From Paragorgia papillata (lineage: Eukaryota > Cnidaria > Anthozoa > Scleralcyonacea > Coralliidae), in NCBI GenBank assembly GCA_035771165.1, contig JAWNZC010000216.1, positions 2,174,501-2,238,500 on the forward strand: a stretch of 64,000 bases of DNA, given 5' to 3'. A program made the position numbers and the translations under genes. Within the stretch, counting starts at the first letter, position 1; every line of letters starts with the position of its first letter. The notes under the pieces are model-generated. The model ran no database searches and had not been told where the DNA came from. It worked only from the letters and a program-made list of their open reading frames with translations. Below, in pieces: positions 59,698 to 64,000 of the stretch.

Positions 59698-60017
59698 TAA
59701 AGTGCCTATGTCATCCTCAGGGACTTTACATATTTATACTAATTGGAACATTCTGAGAAGATTTGTAATATATCTTCTCAGGCGAAAATTTCATCTTCAT
59801 GGATTTTTTTGCCGTTAAAGTTGACGGAAGTGACGTCAAAAGAGGACTCTAGTGGTTTTCATATAGAGAAATTCCTCTTTCGACGTCACTTCCGTCAACT
59901 TTAACGGCAAAAAAATCCATGAAGATGAAATTTTCGCCTGAGAAGATATATTACAAATCTTCTCAGAATGTTTCAATTAGTATAAATATGTAAAGTCCCT
60001 GAGGATGGGCACTTTAA
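59698..60017. mobile_element. 320-bp foldback element (TTAAAGTGCC)
   Basis: Arms of about 145 bp beginning TTAAAGTGCC, nearly perfect, around a roughly 30-base centre. Contains TGACGTCA-type words from each arm. Confidence 0.85.
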
Positions 60018-60087
60018 AGTTTTTTATAGTCGCAAAAATGGCCTTTGTACTTTGATTTGAAATACTACAAGACACATGGTTGACCAC

Positions 60088-60556
60088 TAGAGGTGTGCGA
60101 ATCCGATCCGAGTCCGATCCGATCGGATTCGAATCGGATTCGGACTAAACTTTTATCGTTTTTTTCTGGGATCGGATCGAATCGGATTTTGCACTTTTTT
60201 ACCCGCATCAGATTCACTTTTGTCATTGTTTTTGTCACAAAATCAACAAATTCACAAGTTGTATGCACGTTGCACATATATAAAGGCTATTATTACATAA
60301 GATTATTATTGTATAGTAGTTTTCTTAAATTTATTTGTTCATTGGTTTTCTTTTCGGAAAGTTTGCGCAACTATTGCAATATATATCCGGTGTTTTAATT
60401 TTTTTGGACCGCAACTGATTTGATCGGATTTGAGCAGCTGTTTTCGGATCGGATCGGATCGGACTACGATTTTTTTGCTTTGGATCGGATTCGGATTGAC
60501 AGTTTTGGCAAACCCCCGGATTATAAGGGGTCAATCCGATCCGACGCACACCACTA
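60088..60556. mobile_element. hAT-type non-autonomous element with 8-bp TSD
   Basis: Ends TAGAGGTGTGCG and CGCACACCACTA are inverted and fit the hAT end pattern. Perfect 8-bp duplication TTGACCAC at 60,080-60,087 and 60,557-60,564. Sub-terminal clusters of GGATCGGA/TCCGATCC. No transposase. Confidence 0.92.
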
Positions 60557-60669
60557 TTGACCACGCAGTTGAGCTCGTGATAGTCTATAGGTGATTGAGT
60601 TAGGGATAAGTGTTCTGTCATTTTGGTGCGTTTAAGGCCAGCTTTTTCTGGAATTTGTGTTATTCAGCT

Positions 60670-60860
60670 AGTAACTTAGGTTAGATATACTGCCGAAACA
60701 GAGAACGTAGGAATCTAACGTTTCGAGCGAAGGTCAGAGAGGGACTTCGCTCGAAACGTTAGATTCCTACGTTCTCTGTTTCGGCAGTATATCTAACCTA
60801 AGTTACTATATTTCGATTGTTGTTTCAACACTGCCTACGCAGCACGCTACTTTTATTAAC
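60670..60860. repeat. Family A-like palindrome
   Basis: AGGTTAGATATACTGCCGAA and its complement flank CTAACGTTTCGAGCGAAG copies; the right side ends in ACACTGCCTACGCAGCACGC. Same head/tail words as family A with a different middle. Confidence 0.7.
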
Positions 60861-61105
60861 CTTAATTATACTGGATAACTCTATCAGTTATATCTAAACT
60901 GTTATCCTCAGAGGTCCAGTAAGGGCCCACCCTCATTGGTCCAGTGTTACTACAAGAGGAAAGCGGAGTACCCGGAGGAAACCTGTGGTGTTTGCTAGAG
61001 TCAAACTGGAAGCACTCTTCTCACATGCGGCCAGGGTGAAATTTTTTTAATCGGGTCGCAGAGGTGAAAGGCGCATGCACTAACCACTGTGCCACCAACA
61101 CCCCG
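60850..61105 (-). mobile_element. tRNA-SINE-like element, single copy
   Basis: Longer version of the 122-bp unit at 21,525. On the minus strand the end reads GTTGGTGGCACAGTGGTTAG, an A-box-like tRNA start, followed by GCGCCTTTCACCTCTGCGAC. Confidence 0.6.
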
Positions 61106-61689
61106 ACTAGCACGACGTCCTTAACACACAGTTTCTTCGTCCTCGCACAACAAAGAAAATGAATAATTTTCAGTCCCAAGAGTAATCTTAACGCCGTCCC
61201 CGTTCTACATACAACTCGTTATTCAGATCATTTTCACGTCTTCAGGACGACGTTAACTCGTGAAACGGCGAAACCTGTTAGTTGAGTTTGACTTCAAACT
61301 TGCCACAAAATCCTTTTAGAACTCTAAAGCTTTTGGATGTCGAAAAACATACTTTAAGTATCCAATACTACGTTAATGATTCGTGGTTAAGAGTTTTAGC
61401 TATTATTAGGTCAGAATTAACCTACAAAAACCTGGTTTTTGTCATATTAATTTTTGACGTACGCGTTTCTTAATCCTTGAACGGTTATGCCAAACAAATA
61501 TTTCGCAAACAAGGTTTACGTTTGGACGTTAACCTTGATTTATTCAAGCGTAAATTCTTACTAAAATTTCGTGTTGTGTTTTAGCTACAGGACATAAAAA
61601 CCAGCGTATATTACATAAAATAGCCTTATTTTATTAACTGTACTAACAATTCTGTAACACTGTGGCTATCACAGTACAAGCATAAAAAC

Positions 61690-62075
61690 GCACAACTTGT
61701 TCACGGTTGTTAACAGGCGTGAACAAGTTGTGCTGCTCGCCGTGAACAAGTTGTCAACAAGTTGTTCACTTATGGTTCGAACAACTTGTTCACGGATAAA
61801 TCAACAGTCATGAACAAGTTGTTCCAACAGCACATTTTTATAGCCAAATAACAACGATGAACAACAATGTTACAACAATGGTGAACATGGTTGATGTATC
61901 AACACGTTCTTCGGTTGTTCCAACATGCGTGAACAACGGTTGTTGTTTCATCAAGCTGTAACAACTTGTTGAAACAATGATGAACAATGTTGTTCATTTA
62001 TCAATGTTGTTCACATATGTCAACAAGTTGTTACAGCATTGTTCAGGCAACAATGTTGTAACAACTTGCGAGATT
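61690..62075. repeat. GAACAAGTTGTT word cluster
   Basis: About twenty AACAACTTGTT/AACAAGTTGTT-type words in both orientations. It can fold extensively. No gene. Confidence 0.6.
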
Positions 62076-62426
62076 TTTACGCGTGTAGACCATTATTGGA
62101 ATGAATGTTTACGAGTCATAGAAAAATGCTATTAATTACAAAGGTTTGAAACCATGCCAAGAAGCATTATTTAAGCACAGTTGGTGGCCCATTTAAGCTA
62201 GAATTATATTCTAAATATATCACTTGGTTAAAATGCTTTCGTTAAAAACTCGTCTGGCGTTAGCCAGATTCGGACAGGAAAGAGTTAAAATAAAAACCAA
62301 CTTAAAAATAAAGTGAGTGTGTCTGAAAAAGTAGAATTTCTGATCAGAATAAAAACTAGAGTAGTAAACAGTTTTTGTGAGCAGCCAGGTAATGGATAAA
62401 ACATGGTGTGTATATTGCTACTCTGC

Positions 62427-62670
62427 TTTAAGGCGTAAACCAGTCAAGTTCTTTATCATAAACTGAGGCAATCACAACTTTTGTGGATATCTCTTAGACA
62501 ATAAAATATAAAATAAGATAAAAAAGAAGAGTTTCGAAGAGATACTCACTCCATGTGATGACCCCATATAGTTTCCTTTTCATCTTATTTTATATTTTAT
62601 TTCTAAGAGATACCACAAGAGTTGTGATAACCTCAGTTTACGATAAAAAACTTGACTGGTTTACACCTAA
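62427..62670. mobile_element. 244-bp foldback element (GTAAACCAGTCAAGTT)
   Basis: Arms start TTTAAGGCGTAAACCAGTCA and end with the near complement. The middle has CTCACTCCATGTGATGACCC. Non-coding. Confidence 0.75.
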
Positions 62671-62743
62671 AAAGTAGAGAAATAAAAGCAGCGTACTGCG
62701 TAGGCAGTGTTCAAACAACAATCGAAATATAGTAAGGTTAGAT

Positions 62744-63832
62744 CAGTGAACTCGATGACGATGTAAGTTAAAATGTGATACCTGGAACGCTAACGAAGGA
62801 CCAAAAAGTGAGGCAAAGAGTTCCAGGCCCCTGCGCGGTTTGCAGGTACGATTCAGTCTCCCACAAAACGTTTTTTACACGGCCGCCCGTCTTGAGCGAA
62901 CTGCGAAGGCTCGAAAAGGTTTGAAAAAATTATTTATCAAATTATTTTGTCAGACTAAACGTGCATTTAATGGAACAACATTGTTGTGCAGTGCTGCTGT
63001 TGTTTTATTTACTGTATAGCAGTCCGAAATTATACAGTAAATTAAGCTCGGGTCTCGGATGAAAATAGGCTGAGAAAACAGACGTCCTTTTGCTGGCTAT
63101 GATGAAAACAGCCAGCTGAAAAGGTGAGAACAAGAGTGAGAAAGCTATTGTTGTACGAGTAAGTTTGAAGACGTATTGATACTCGATATCCAATGTCATT
63201 TTCTTATTTCTGCTCCTTTATTCTTTGTTCGAATGTGTTAAACGGCATTATGATATTTTAAGAAATAACTGACAACTATTTATTTTTCACGTTTACTCAT
63301 GGCTAGTTGTTGTTTTCGGTACGAATGCGGAATGCTTTTTAAACAAAATGACACTGATGGAACTGGTACTAACCTAAACGGCATATTCTATACTAAGTTT
63401 GTGTTGATTTTTTGTATCCTCTTCGGAGTGACGAAACTCTAATATATATGGTTTATAATATAACGAAAATTTGATTTAATTTCTTCACTGACAAACTTCG
63501 TGCACGTTTTGTAAAAAGACAATGACTTTTCCTATAGCAACAAATAGACAATCACTGCATAATTAGTTCGGCAGCATAGCACAACCAATCAAAATTTAAA
63601 AAGCACGTTTAGCAAAGCGTGATAAAATGATTCAATAAATAATTTTTCAAACCTTTTCGAGTCTTCGCAGTTCGCTCAAGACCGGTGACCGTGTAAAAAA
63701 CATTTTGTGGGAGACTGAATCGTACCTGCAAACCGCGCAAGGGCCTGGAACTTTTTGCCTCACTTTTTGCCCCCCGAATGACTGGACGTTAGCGTTCCAG
63801 GTGTCACATTTTAACTTACATCGAGTTCACTG
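62744..63832. mobile_element. 1.09-kb hAT-type non-autonomous element with 8-bp TSD
   Basis: Ends CAGTGAACTCGATG and its complement, arms about 220 bp (a 6-base insertion in the left). Perfect 8-bp duplication GGTTAGAT at 62,736-62,743 and 63,833-63,840. No transposase frame inside. It has inserted into a family A-like repeat, whose halves flank it. Confidence 0.92.
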
Positions 63833-64000
63833 GGTTAGATACACTGCCGAGAGAAACAGAGAACGTAAGAGTCTAACGTTTCCAGCGAAGGCCTTTCATC
63901 AGAGAGAAACGTCACGAAGGATCTTCGCTCGAAACGTAAAGCCTGGTTTCCATATAGCCGTAAGAATCGGGGGCATGTCTGCGGCAAGGGGCAATGGTCC
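63833..64000. repeat. Right half of the interrupted family A-like repeat and flank
   Basis: Continues the repeat after the hAT element with TAACGTTTCCAGCGAAGG and CTTTCATCAGAG words. Nothing else recognised to the window end. Confidence 0.6.

Overview
The window looks like animal nuclear DNA, most probably an anthozoan cnidarian (coral or sea anemone). The placement is inferred from short exons with GT-AG introns, very dense foldback elements and satellites, a single-exon GPCR, and metazoan gene families. No database search was possible, so the species is open.

Region 1 (1 to about 11,660) is the right-hand part of a Maverick/Polinton-type virus-like transposon that runs off the left edge. 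It carries a zinc-ribbon gene (partial), a 404-aa unknown gene, a retroviral-type integrase, a long coiled-coil protein with a hydrophobic tail, a small one-helix membrane protein, a small protein with an N-myristoylation signal, two paralogous small DNA-binding-like proteins, a 1321-aa protein-primed family B DNA polymerase and, convergent with it, a two-finger C2H2 protein. Genes are closely packed, and most start codons sit within a few bases of an AATAAA-like motif. No capsid, protease or packaging ATPase gene is in view; they may lie to the left.

Region 2 (13,047-38,109, + strand) is a nine-exon SLC6 transporter of the amino-acid (SLC6A15/17-like) type. The exons were assembled by hand from splice sites and reading phase. 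Its introns are packed with satellites and foldback elements, and intron 3 holds an intact antisense single-exon rhodopsin-like GPCR.

Region 3 (38,321-44,320, - strand) is an eight-exon THYN1-like EVE-domain gene, tail-to-tail with SLC6 and hidden among minisatellites. It is head-to-head with an ISOC2-like isochorismatase-domain gene (44,460-47,379, + strand). The ISOC2-like gene, the shared promoter and the first THYN1 exon are duplicated in tandem at 48,095-52,074. The junction between the copies holds a 435-bp piece matching the SLC6 3' end, including the first 27 bases of its last exon.

Region 4 (53,383-56,440, - strand) is a three-exon PIH1D2-like gene, head-to-head with a + strand gene whose first coding exon (58,409-58,570) resembles the N-terminus of UBXN6. 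The rest of that gene was not found and probably lies to the right. From 58,571 to the end there are only repeats and two convincing hAT-type non-autonomous elements with perfect 8-bp target-site duplications.

The host genes look like ordinary housekeeping or neuronal functions without a common pathway. The most unusual aspects are the virus-like cassette, inverted repeats that bracket coding exons, satellite arrays with a consistent strand polarity relative to the host gene, a TTAA element family whose arms change but stay complementary, and the chimeric ISOC2 duplication junction.
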